Shown here piece after piece: positions 1 to 5,810 of a stretch of 6,184 nt of DNA. The DNA lies in the NCBI GenBank assembly GCA_009774735.1, contig VSOH01000099.1, positions 1-6,184 of the forward strand, given 5' to 3'. This DNA is from Clostridiales bacterium (GTDB lineage Bacteria; Bacillota_A; Clostridia; Oscillospirales; Acutalibacteraceae). Positions within the stretch are counted from its first letter, which is position 1, and the number at the start of each line of letters is the position of its first letter. The notes beneath the pieces are model-generated. The model was not told the DNA's origin and searched no databases. It worked only from the letters and a program-made list of their open reading frames with translations. A program made the position numbers and the translations under genes.

Positions 1-2
1 AT

Positions 3-155
3 TATATATATTGTTTTGATGATTTGGTTAATTCTAAATTATTTGATATTAATGTAACAATATCAAGAAAATTTAAAAAGCCGATCGAACTTGGTGATGC
101 ATATAGAATTACACCAGATAATTCGGTAATAAAATTAAAAACAATTAAATCGTAA
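3..155 (+). CDS. 3' end of an unrecognised protein (partial, 5' end outside window)
   Basis: An open + strand frame enters from the left edge and ends at TAA 153-155, giving the last 50 residues of a protein. The tail has alternating hydrophobic and basic residues (for example VTISRKF and GDAYRI), compatible with a beta-rich domain, and a lysine-rich end. No family is recognised. Support for it being real comes from context: its stop codon touches the AAAGGGGG ribosome binding site of the next gene, only 14 bases separate the two, and all later genes run the same way. This is the tight spacing of an operon. A competing open frame exists on the opposite strand (2-190), but it has no visible ribosome binding site and overlaps the start of the next gene, so I prefer the + strand reading. 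No function is offered. Confidence 0.55.
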   Translation, partial: YIYCFDDLVNSKLFDINVTISRKFKKPIELGDAYRITPDNSVIKLKTIKS

Positions 156-161
156 AGGGGG
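154..161 (+). promoter_or_regulatory. Ribosome binding site fixing the GTG start at 170
   Basis: AAAGGGGG lies 8 bases before GTG 170-172 and overlaps the stop codon of the upstream frame. There is no in-frame ATG at an equally good distance, so this site decides a GTG start for the first WXG100-like gene. Confidence 0.7.
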
Positions 162-169
162 AATTTTAG

Positions 170-475
170 GTGGCAAAAAAAGGCGTTCATTATTTAGAAT
201 CACAAAAACTTGTAAATGCTGCAAATAAGCTTGATGATTATATAAATGATTATAATGATGTGATTAAAATAATTACAAAGGAAACAAATCAATTAATTGC
301 CACATGGTATGGAGAGGGTAAAACTGCGTTTGAAAAAGATTACAGTACAATCTACCGCCAACTAGAAGATATCAGTGAGGTTATGTATGACCTTTATGAT
401 TCGCTCGTTGATGCAGCGGCAACATATGTAAAAACTGATGAGGAAATAGCTAAAGGCATGACAATGAGTAGTTAA
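170..475 (+). CDS. WXG100-like ESX/T7SS small secreted protein (W-Y-G, YxxxD tail)
   Basis: This 101-residue, almost entirely helical protein has the size and layout of the WXG100 superfamily: helix 1 at about 9-42, the W46-Y47-G48 turn, and helix 2 at about 50-88. Near the end, Y86-V-K-T-D90 fits the YxxxD/E motif that T7SS substrates carry after the second helix. Family members are secreted as folded helical-hairpin dimers and often act as partners or targeting factors for larger LXG-type effectors. Helix 1 contains an AANKLDDYINDYN stretch (17-29) closely matched in the N-terminus of the 427-residue protein encoded at 1090-2373, suggesting a shared fold. The start is GTG with a good Shine-Dalgarno. 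The next gene begins 11 bases on and its ribosome binding site abuts this stop, so co-translation is likely. The exact partner is inferred, not seen. Confidence 0.82.
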   Translation: MAKKGVHYLESQKLVNAANKLDDYINDYNDVIKIITKETNQLIATWYGEGKTAFEKDYSTIYRQLEDISEVMYDLYDSLVDAAATYVKTDEEIAKGMTMSS

Positions 476-486
476 GGAGGAGTTTT

Positions 487-1080
487 ATGGGATTTGCAGA
501 ATTAAACAGTTTAGAAACGCAACTAAACACTTTAGAAAGCAACTTAAAATCTTATAAAAATCAGTTAGTTAAATTAAAAAAGAGAAAAGGCGTGGTAGAA
601 GATATTGTTGGAAATATGCAGACAGTATGTAATAGCAAAAGTAGCGATATAAATGTCTATATTAATAGTATTGTTAATTCATTCGATTCTGCAATAAAAG
701 GCGTAGACAATCCTACGAAAAGCATTGCTTCAAGCAGCAAAGAAAAAAATATTGATTCAGATAGTAATATAAGTACAGCGCATTCGCAAATGAAAAATGA
801 ATTGAGAGAGATTAATGAAAGAATCGACGAACTTAATTCAAACGTAAGATCAACACAAGGTCGCATCGATGATTGCAGGGCTCAAATTAGAAATCAAAAA
901 TATAGTATTGCCAATAGTTATAGAAATAAATATTATACTGCAAATAATAAATATCAAAATGCAAAAAGGGCTTATCAATCGAATCCTACCGATGCTCATT
1001 TGAAACAGGAATGTGATAAAGCTCGAAAAAAGAGAGATCAAGCCAAAATAGATTTTAACAAATATGCGGGATGGCTATAA
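487..1080 (+). CDS. Coiled-coil protein, probable T7SS effector partner (YwqH/DUF5082-like)
   Basis: This 197-residue protein is hydrophilic and strongly helical. Coiled coil 1 spans about 5-45, a helix at about 46-72 follows, a serine-rich low-complexity linker sits near 76-98 (ASSSKEK and similar), and a long second coil runs from about 100 to 190, ending YAGWL. There is no signal peptide, membrane helix or catalytic motif. The two-coil hairpin with heptads and its position between a WXG100-like gene and a larger effector-like gene resemble the DUF5082/YwqH type of small T7SS proteins, encoded just before LXG toxins in Bacillus and functionally comparable to the Lap partners of streptococcal LXG effectors. 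That family name is a judgement from architecture and position only. AAGGAGG at 474-480 overlaps the previous stop and lies 6 bases before the ATG. The next gene starts 9 bases downstream. It may bind the effector's N-terminal domain. Confidence 0.72.
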   Translation: MGFAELNSLETQLNTLESNLKSYKNQLVKLKKRKGVVEDIVGNMQTVCNSKSSDINVYINSIVNSFDSAIKGVDNPTKSIASSSKEKNIDSDSNISTAHSQMKNELREINERIDELNSNVRSTQGRIDDCRAQIRNQKYSIANSYRNKYYTANNKYQNAKRAYQSNPTDAHLKQECDKARKKRDQAKIDFNKYAGWL

Positions 1081-1089
1081 GGAGGCATT

Positions 1090-2373
1090 ATGAGTACAGT
1101 AGTTATTGATTATGACCAGTTAAGTTCCATTGCAAAAAATGCTGATAAAGCCGCAAATAGAATGAACGAGTATATTAATGATTTAAACAAGAAAGTCTCA
1201 AATAAATATTCATCATTAGAAGGCGGTCATTCAAGTAGAACATCAAATAGTCAATATTATGTAAGTCAAAAAATAAAAAAACTAAATTCAAAGAAAGCAG
1301 CATACACGTCTTTTGCGACAGATGTAAGGACTCTTTCAAAACGTTCAAATGAAATTGATAAGGAAGTTGCAAAAACAATAAATTCATCTAAAGATGAATT
1401 TATTGATAAACACGACTATATTGAAACAAATTGGTGGACAGATCTTAAAGAGTGGTTTATTGATATGAAAAACAAATGTCCTCTTTTTGATGCTATTTGT
1501 AACCTTATACAAGGTGTTATTGATGATATTTCAAATTTATTTAGAGACCTTAAACTTTGGTATAAGTGCGGTGGTGGTAAAGAAAAGTTGGGAATTGCTT
1601 TAGCATTTCTTGGCGCGATTGCAGCAGTTTGTTTTGCTATTGCTGCATGTATTCCGCCAATTTGCGGTATTGTGGCGATTTGTGCTGCTATTGGAGCAGT
1701 TATTACAGCAATAAACGCGATAGTAAATGTCGCTACTTCAATAAAAGCCAAGAAAGCAAAAGACAAAGGAGATCCTGCTTGGGCCAAAGTATATAGTGAC
1801 CAAGATACTCTACAAGATTATTTTAGACAAACAAATTTTGGAAATGGAACACTTAACAAGCTTTCTTATTATGGTGCCGCTGGTATTGATGTTGTTCAAT
1901 TAGTTTGTGATGTCGTTGCAATTTATGATGGAATAAAGCATGTGCAAAACACCTTTAGAGAAATAAAAAAATATGCAAATCAATCTCGAACACGAAATTT
2001 TGGACAAATTTTTAAGGATTATTTATTTAATAAGAAAAATTATGCTGGAAAAGACATGAGGGTTCTTATTCAAAAAAGAGCTGACATTAGAACCTTAAGA
2101 AATTACAAGGCAACAAAGGCCATGTCTATAGCACAATATGAAAAATCACTGACCAAATACCAGAAGTTTGCGAAAAAAATTAAAAACTATGGTACGAAAA
2201 TTAATTCTGTGAAGGATTTTGGTCAAAAAATAGGTGACTATTTGAATGGAAATAAGTTTTCAGCTTCAAAAACTGCAGAAAAATATGCAAAAAAACAGTT
2301 AAAAAAGTATCAAATACCTAAAACTATTTTCAAAATCAATGATTTATACGATAAAGTTCTAAGTATATCATAA
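1090..2373 (+). CDS. Putative T7SS effector: WXG/LXG-like N-terminal domain plus membrane hairpin and basic C-terminus
   Basis: This 427-residue protein has three parts. Residues 1-110 are helical and WXG/LXG-like: helix 1 at about 8-38, an L43-E-G45 turn, and helix 2 at about 54-100. Residues 21-33 (AANRMNEYINDLN) closely match helix 1 of the small protein encoded at 170. An aromatic linker (N114-WW, E121-WF) follows. Residues 167-218 are a strongly hydrophobic alanine/isoleucine/glycine segment broken at P189-P190, which could form a two-helix membrane hairpin; it carries C181, C187, C192 and C198. A weaker hydrophobic helix lies at 261-283. The last 140 residues are lysine-rich, with no nuclease, deaminase or ADP-ribosyltransferase motif I can see. 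LXG effectors that act on membranes (for example TspA, TelE) combine a targeting domain with a hydrophobic region, so a membrane-active effector is plausible. A surface or structural ESX protein is the alternative. AAGGAGG at 1079-1085 precedes the ATG. Confidence 0.68.
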   Translation: MSTVVIDYDQLSSIAKNADKAANRMNEYINDLNKKVSNKYSSLEGGHSSRTSNSQYYVSQKIKKLNSKKAAYTSFATDVRTLSKRSNEIDKEVAKTINSSKDEFIDKHDYIETNWWTDLKEWFIDMKNKCPLFDAICNLIQGVIDDISNLFRDLKLWYKCGGGKEKLGIALAFLGAIAAVCFAIAACIPPICGIVAICAAIGAVITAINAIVNVATSIKAKKAKDKGDPAWAKVYSDQDTLQDYFRQTNFGNGTLNKLSYYGAAGIDVVQLVCDVVAIYDGIKHVQNTFREIKKYANQSRTRNFGQIFKDYLFNKKNYAGKDMRVLIQKRADIRTLRNYKATKAMSIAQYEKSLTKYQKFAKKIKNYGTKINSVKDFGQKIGDYLNGNKFSASKTAEKYAKKQLKKYQIPKTIFKINDLYDKVLSIS

Positions 2374-2407
2374 GTAAATTTGAATATTAGTGAAAGGAGT
2401 TGCTTAA

Positions 2408-3043
2408 ATGAAAAATACAATTTATAAACCAAATTTAACAAGAAGAAAAGAAATGCTCGCAGTAATTGCAAAAGATGAACCATCATGGAAATTTAGAATA
2501 ATATTAACTGTTGTACTTTTTCTAACTTCTGCGTTTATAATTTTGGCAACGATTCTTCTTATTATTAATAATCAGGCAAACATATCAGGAGTATTAGCCT
2601 TTGTTCTTGGTGCGATAGCTTTTGCCTGTGTTCCTTTCTTTATTGCTTTATCAACAAAGAATAAAGCAAAATACAAATGTGCATATCCGTATAGTAGTTA
2701 TGCAAACGGAACGCTGATTTTAGATGATGAAAATTTACAATATTTATTCTGGCAGGTAGGCCCTACTGAACCCGCAGCATATAGTAGTTCGCACGCTGTT
2801 TACAATGATGAAGATAAGTTTGTATATAGAATTAGCAGAGATTCTATATCAAAATTATTTGTAGACGAAAAAGGAATATGCACGATAATTGGAGATGGGA
2901 AAATTTCTATTCCGGATTGGGCGGTTATTCCTAAGTCGGAAATAAAAAAAATTAGTAAAGAGTTTTCATTTGTTTTAGCATTCAACGAAAAAAATGTAAA
3001 AGAAAGTTTAATAAAATGGAGGAATAACAATGGATCAAATTAA
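2408..3043 (+). CDS. Two-helix membrane protein with soluble C-terminal domain, candidate immunity protein
   Basis: This 211-residue protein has a basic N-terminus of about 30 residues, two membrane helices (about 31-53 and 60-81, the latter with LGAIAFACVPFF), and a C-terminal domain of about 125 residues. The C-terminal part alternates short hydrophobic strands and turns (GTLILDDENLQYLFW, DKFVYRI, ICTIIGDG, ISIPDW) and ends in a helix, a pattern like bacterial PH-type domains. It has no lipobox or catalytic motif. No specific family is recognised. It lies directly after the putative membrane-acting effector, where cognate immunity genes commonly sit in T7SS toxin loci, and membrane immunity proteins are known for membrane-targeting LXG toxins. 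The immunity role is inferred from position and topology only. AAAGGAG (2393-2399) sits 8 bases before the ATG. The last 14 bases overlap the next gene. Confidence 0.75.
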   Translation: MKNTIYKPNLTRRKEMLAVIAKDEPSWKFRIILTVVLFLTSAFIILATILLIINNQANISGVLAFVLGAIAFACVPFFIALSTKNKAKYKCAYPYSSYANGTLILDDENLQYLFWQVGPTEPAAYSSSHAVYNDEDKFVYRISRDSISKLFVDEKGICTIIGDGKISIPDWAVIPKSEIKKISKEFSFVLAFNEKNVKESLIKWRNNNGSN

Positions 3044-4319
3044 CGCTCTTGAATATTTTAATCAAGCAAAATTTTTTCTAGGTTCGGAACAATACGAGGA
3101 TGGCATTGAAAGTATAAATAAAGCAATTAATATAGATCGAATGAACACCGAGTTTTACATATATAAAAGTATTTTCTTAGCTAATCTTGAACGATATGAA
3201 GAGGCTATTGATGAATTAAATAATGCATTAAAAGTTGATAGGAAGTGCGCAGAAGCATATTTCCATCTTGGTAATATGGCATTCTTAAAAAATGATAAGA
3301 ACACTGGTATAGAAAATTACAATAAAGCTATTGCATTCGGATATGATGATGCCCAGATTTACTACAATTTAGGTATGATGTATGAGGAAGACGATAATGA
3401 TGAACTTGCAATAAGAAATTACAGCAAAGCAATAATTAAAGACCCATTACGTATTGATGCTAGGGTGCGAAAGGCTCAAATTTATATTGCAAATAAAAAA
3501 TATCCAGAAGCATTAGAAGCCCTCAATGAACTTATACTTGCCGATCCTGATTTGTTTGAGGGCTATCATTTAAAAAGCATCTTATTAGCGGAAATGGGAC
3601 GTCTTGAAGAAGCAGCTAAAGTCATAGATGAAGCCGTTTCACTATTCCCTAAAGATCCTGCATTTGCAATTGACAAAATTAACCTTTTTGTTATTAATAA
3701 CGAAATAGATAAAGCTCGTGAAGTAATTGCGAAACTTCAACAAGATTATGAACTTGATTTATTACAAAAAAGACAGATTGAACTCGAAAAATCAAGAATA
3801 TATGCACTTGACGCAGATATTGAAAATGTTGAAAGTTCTTTATTACAGGCAAAGCAATATTCTAAAGAATATAATGATGAAGATATCGATCCTGAAACAA
3901 CATTTTTGCTCGTAAGTACTTCTATAGAATTGAAAAAATACGATAATGCAATTAAATTCTGCGATGAATTAATAAAAAGCGATATGCTTCAATATAGTAT
4001 ACCTGCTTACTATATGAAACCATATGCGTGTGCTCAAAAGGGTGAAGATGAAAAGGCTATAGAACTTTATAAGGAATCTGTTTCTAAATTAAGAGCTATA
4101 ACATTAAATAATCCTGAAATCGCTGATGGATATTTTTTCAGAGTTTTATGCTTAAAAGAACTTAAAGAATTTGATAAAGCAAACGAACTTTGCGATTACT
4201 TATTAAAGGTCGATCAAAATTCAGCACAGTTCCATAACCTAAAAGCTGAAGTTCTATACGCTGCTGGTCGTGAAGATGAGGCACAACAAGAAAAAAGAAT
4301 CGCTGAAAGCTTGTCATAA
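3030..4319 (+). CDS. Tetratricopeptide (TPR) repeat protein
   Basis: This 429-residue protein is built almost wholly of TPR units. Seven units in nearly perfect 34-residue register start at about 6, 40, 74, 108, 142, 176 and 210, with typical small/aromatic positions such as AYFHLGNMAFL, IYYNLGMMYEE and EEAIDELNNALKVD. Residues 244-288 form a degenerate helical pair, and about four more units cover 289-429. No signal peptide, membrane helix or enzymatic domain is seen, so it is probably a cytoplasmic scaffold or co-chaperone. TPR superhelices bind peptides or helices, so holding a helical ESX substrate before export is conceivable, but the sequence does not show a partner. Its ATG lies inside the upstream gene (14-base overlap), with GGAGGAA at 3018-3024 also inside that gene, indicating translational coupling. 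The next WXG100 gene starts 19 bases after the stop. Confidence 0.88.
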   Translation: MDQINALEYFNQAKFFLGSEQYEDGIESINKAINIDRMNTEFYIYKSIFLANLERYEEAIDELNNALKVDRKCAEAYFHLGNMAFLKNDKNTGIENYNKAIAFGYDDAQIYYNLGMMYEEDDNDELAIRNYSKAIIKDPLRIDARVRKAQIYIANKKYPEALEALNELILADPDLFEGYHLKSILLAEMGRLEEAAKVIDEAVSLFPKDPAFAIDKINLFVINNEIDKAREVIAKLQQDYELDLLQKRQIELEKSRIYALDADIENVESSLLQAKQYSKEYNDEDIDPETTFLLVSTSIELKKYDNAIKFCDELIKSDMLQYSIPAYYMKPYACAQKGEDEKAIELYKESVSKLRAITLNNPEIADGYFFRVLCLKELKEFDKANELCDYLLKVDQNSAQFHNLKAEVLYAAGREDEAQQEKRIAESLS

Positions 4320-4338
4320 TTGGTAGGAGGGGAAAGAA

Positions 4339-4635
4339 ATGTCATACCTTCAATATGATACAGAAAAAATGATTGAGGTAAAACAAGCATATGTTAACGC
4401 AGTAAGTAAAATGGAAGATATAAAGTCCAAAATGCAAAAAATGGTTGATGATGTAAAAGAAGGATGGGACACAGAAGCCGGCGATGCTTTTTTTGAGAAG
4501 TATGATGAGGAGTGGCTCAAAGGATTCAACCAATATAAAGAAGTATTAACTCATATGTCTGAAAATTTGAATACTGCACAAGGCAAGTATACTGAAATTA
4601 CAAAATTAGCAAAGAAAACAAAATTAGATTTATAG
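4339..4635 (+). CDS. WXG100 family protein with degenerate motif (W-D-T)
   Basis: This 98-residue helical protein has WXG100 length and layout: helix 1 at about 8-40, a turn at G42-W43-D44-T45, and helix 2 at about 47-92. The tryptophan is in the expected place but the motif glycine is threonine, with a glycine just before the W and another at 48. The tail has Y84-T-E-I-T88 where a YxxxD/E signal might sit, so the acidic residue is missing. In ESX pairs usually only one partner carries the tail signal, so this could be the signal-less partner of a heterodimer, perhaps with the protein encoded at 4692. AGGAGGGG at 4325-4332 lies 6 bases before the ATG. Base composition is as AT-rich as the upstream genes (about 28% GC in the stretch 4381-4440). 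Membership of the WXG100 fold is fairly secure; pairing is inference. Confidence 0.85.
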   Translation: MSYLQYDTEKMIEVKQAYVNAVSKMEDIKSKMQKMVDDVKEGWDTEAGDAFFEKYDEEWLKGFNQYKEVLTHMSENLNTAQGKYTEITKLAKKTKLDL

Positions 4636-4639
4636 GCCA

Positions 4640-4661
4640 TAGTTTGGGTAATACCAAATTA
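4640..4661 (+). other. Short hairpin between two WXG100 genes
   Basis: Bases 4640-4647 pair with 4654-4661 as an 8-bp stem with one G-U pair and a 6-base loop. No T run follows, so it is not a convincing terminator. It could stabilise or separate the messages of the two WXG100 genes, or be chance in AT-rich DNA. Confidence 0.3.
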
Positions 4662-4691
4662 AATATATATTAAAGAAAGGAGATTTTACCT

Positions 4692-4988
4692 ATGGCACAG
4701 ATTAGAATTACTCCCGAAGAACTGAGAAACGCTGCTGGCTTTTTAGAGCAGAGACTTGAGTCAATCAATGGCGAAGTTGGACAGCTCAAGAGTAAGATTG
4801 ACGAAGTATCGGGCGATTGGGAAGGTGCTGCACAGAGCTCATTTATTGAAACTTTTGAGAATGATATGTATCCTATTCTTAGAGACACACTTCCTCAGGT
4901 TATTGAGGGCATTTGCGGACAGCTCACGGGTGCGGCTGATGCTATTGAACAGGCAGATGCAGAAGTTGCAAAAGCGTTCAAAGGCTAA
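4692..4988 (+). CDS. Canonical WXG100 protein (EsxA/YukE-like, W-E-G)
   Basis: This 98-residue WXG100 protein is the most typical in the window. It opens MAQIRITPEELRNAA, as many Firmicutes EsxA/YukE proteins do; helix 1 covers about 8-40; the turn is D42-W43-E44-G45; and helix 2, starting AAQSSFIETF, runs to about 93. It ends EVAKAFKG, the usual EsxA-like ending. At the tail signal position the sequence is I85-E-Q-A-D89, so the acidic residue is kept but the tyrosine is isoleucine. Family members are secreted helical-hairpin dimers needed for T7SS activity. The gene is about 45% GC by my count against roughly 30% around it, and it favours CAG, CTC, GAG and GGC codons. This suits a highly expressed core gene or a different origin. 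AAAGGAG (4676-4682) lies 9 bases before the ATG. A strong hairpin follows the stop. Confidence 0.93.
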   Translation: MAQIRITPEELRNAAGFLEQRLESINGEVGQLKSKIDEVSGDWEGAAQSSFIETFENDMYPILRDTLPQVIEGICGQLTGAADAIEQADAEVAKAFKG

Positions 4989-4999
4989 TTACATTAAAA

Positions 5000-5030
5000 T
5001 TGTGGAGAAAGAGCTACTCTTTCTCCACAA
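5000..5030 (+). terminator. Perfect 14-bp hairpin after the EsxA-like gene, probable (leaky) terminator
   Basis: Bases 5000-5013 are fully complementary to 5017-5030 (core TGTGGAGAAAGAG against CTCTTTCTCCACA) with a 3-base CTA loop. It begins 12 bases after the stop of the EsxA-like gene. The following GATTTATTAT is T-rich but interrupted by A and G, so termination may be partial and allow some readthrough into the next gene, whose ATG is only 21 bases beyond the stem. It could instead be a 3' stabilising stem for a highly expressed small message. Confidence 0.65.
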
Positions 5031-5040
5031 GATTTATTAT

Positions 5041-5044
5041 GGAG
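5041..5044 (+). promoter_or_regulatory. Ribosome binding site deciding the ATG at 5051
   Basis: GGAG lies 6 bases before ATG 5051-5053. The frame is open further upstream (TTG 5000, ATG 5039), but TTG 5000 would put the start codon inside the hairpin stem and ATG 5039 has no Shine-Dalgarno, so 5051 is chosen. Confidence 0.55.
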
Positions 5045-5050
5045 AAAATC

Positions 5051-5551
5051 ATGTTGAAAAATCAAGTAAAAAGTAAAGTTTACATTACAAAAAAAAGCAA
5101 TGGCCTAATAATAGTATCGTTAAGCATTTGTGTAATAATTACTTCTATTATCAGCATTTTGTCAATTATCAACGATGGATTGAAAGTAGGAAATATAAGT
5201 CCTATTATTATATCCTTAGCAGTTGGAATAACTGTTTTAAACAATTCTAAAGCAAAAGGTGAATATTTATTTGACATTGCATCTATATCTATTGATGAAA
5301 AATTAGAAATAACCTACCAAGAATCCAAATTTATAATTTCTTTTCTATTAAGTGATATTAATTCATTGCAATATAGCGACCAATTAAAGTGTCTTAGATT
5401 TTATGGTAATTATACAAGAAGTCAAAACAATAATACTGAAAAGTTTATTAATAACGAATACTTATTTTATGTAGGAGATGGTGACGAGCAAGTTTTAATT
5501 AACGAATTAGAAAGAACCACAGGTTTGATTGTTCAATATATAGACAGATAA
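5051..5551 (+). CDS. Small protein with two membrane helices and a beta-rich tail, unrecognised
   Basis: From ATG 5051 the protein is 166 residues: a basic N-terminus (1-16), a membrane helix at about 18-40 (GLIIVSLSICVIITSIISILSII), a second shorter one at about 48-64, then a soluble domain of about 100 residues with strand-like pieces (FDIASISIDEKLEITY, KFIISFLL, CLRFYG, YLFYVGDGDE) and a closing helix (EQVLINELERTTG). The pattern resembles a PH-like domain on a membrane anchor. No family is recognised. The topology repeats that of the 211-residue protein encoded at 2408-3043, though I see no clear sequence identity. It sits behind the hairpin that follows the EsxA-like gene and may be expressed by readthrough, as no good promoter is visible in the 62-base gap. 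It could be an orphan immunity protein or an unrelated membrane protein; the sequence does not decide. Confidence 0.7.
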   Translation: MLKNQVKSKVYITKKSNGLIIVSLSICVIITSIISILSIINDGLKVGNISPIIISLAVGITVLNNSKAKGEYLFDIASISIDEKLEITYQESKFIISFLLSDINSLQYSDQLKCLRFYGNYTRSQNNNTEKFINNEYLFYVGDGDEQVLINELERTTGLIVQYIDR

Positions 5552-5810
5552 AATTTGCTTTTTGAATATAATACTTGAAAATAAGAAATTATCAATCTTG
5601 CTCTTAAGAATGGATTATAATTTGTTAAAATATAAAAAGTAATAGTTATCCTTTGGAAATTGTTAATCAATTTTGAAATTAAAACTTACTCATAAATCAA
5701 TTATCATTGTTTGAAGAAGATGCTCTAATAGTATATTCTAATTTCGAATGAAACAAAATGAATTTATTAATATAAGCAACAAATTGCACAATGTATTTTA
5801 ATGGTATAAT
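5552..5810. other. AT-rich intergenic region with no supported gene
   Basis: No convincing gene is present. Two TATAAT boxes on the + strand (5567-5572, 5616-5621) lack a matching -35 element at 16-18 bases, so neither is called a promoter. AAATTG 5657-5662 and CAATTT 5668-5673 form a weak 6-bp stem. Two short open runs (29 codons ending at TAA 5640-5642, and about 22 codons ending at TGA 5749-5751) lack starts with ribosome binding sites. The second reads like a protein C-terminus and might be a remnant. No intrinsic terminator is visible after the gene ending at 5551. Confidence 0.6.
5802..5810 (+). promoter_or_regulatory. Extended -10-like box abutting the start of the hydrolase gene
   Basis: TGGTATAAT is a perfect extended -10 element (TG-N-TATAAT), with a weak TTGCAC 15 bases upstream (5784-5789). 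It ends exactly where ATG 5811 begins, so a transcript from it would start inside codon 2 or 3 and lose the start codon. It is either a chance match in AT-rich DNA or evidence of unusual initiation. Confidence 0.2.

Noticed and set aside
2..190. Opposite-strand open frame of 62 codons
   Set aside because: It overlaps the start of the WXG100-like gene, has no ribosome binding site, and runs against every supported gene.
1416..1787. Opposite-strand open frame of 123 codons
   Set aside because: It lies wholly inside the putative effector gene. Its alanine/isoleucine-rich product is the complement of the hydrophobic segment's codons, and no ribosome binding site precedes it.
4644..4671. Promoter for the EsxA-like gene (TTGGGT, 16-base spacer, TATATT)
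   Set aside because: Transcription would start inside the gene's own Shine-Dalgarno, and the -35 box matches only half of the consensus.
5000..5050. TTG 5000 or ATG 5039 as start of the gene ending at 5551
   Set aside because: TTG 5000 lies inside the hairpin stem, and neither has a Shine-Dalgarno. ATG 5051 has GGAG at good spacing.
4756..5076. Overlapping + strand frame of 106 codons
   Set aside because: It is an out-of-frame reading of the GC-richer EsxA-like gene. The WXG100 frame is clearly the coding one.
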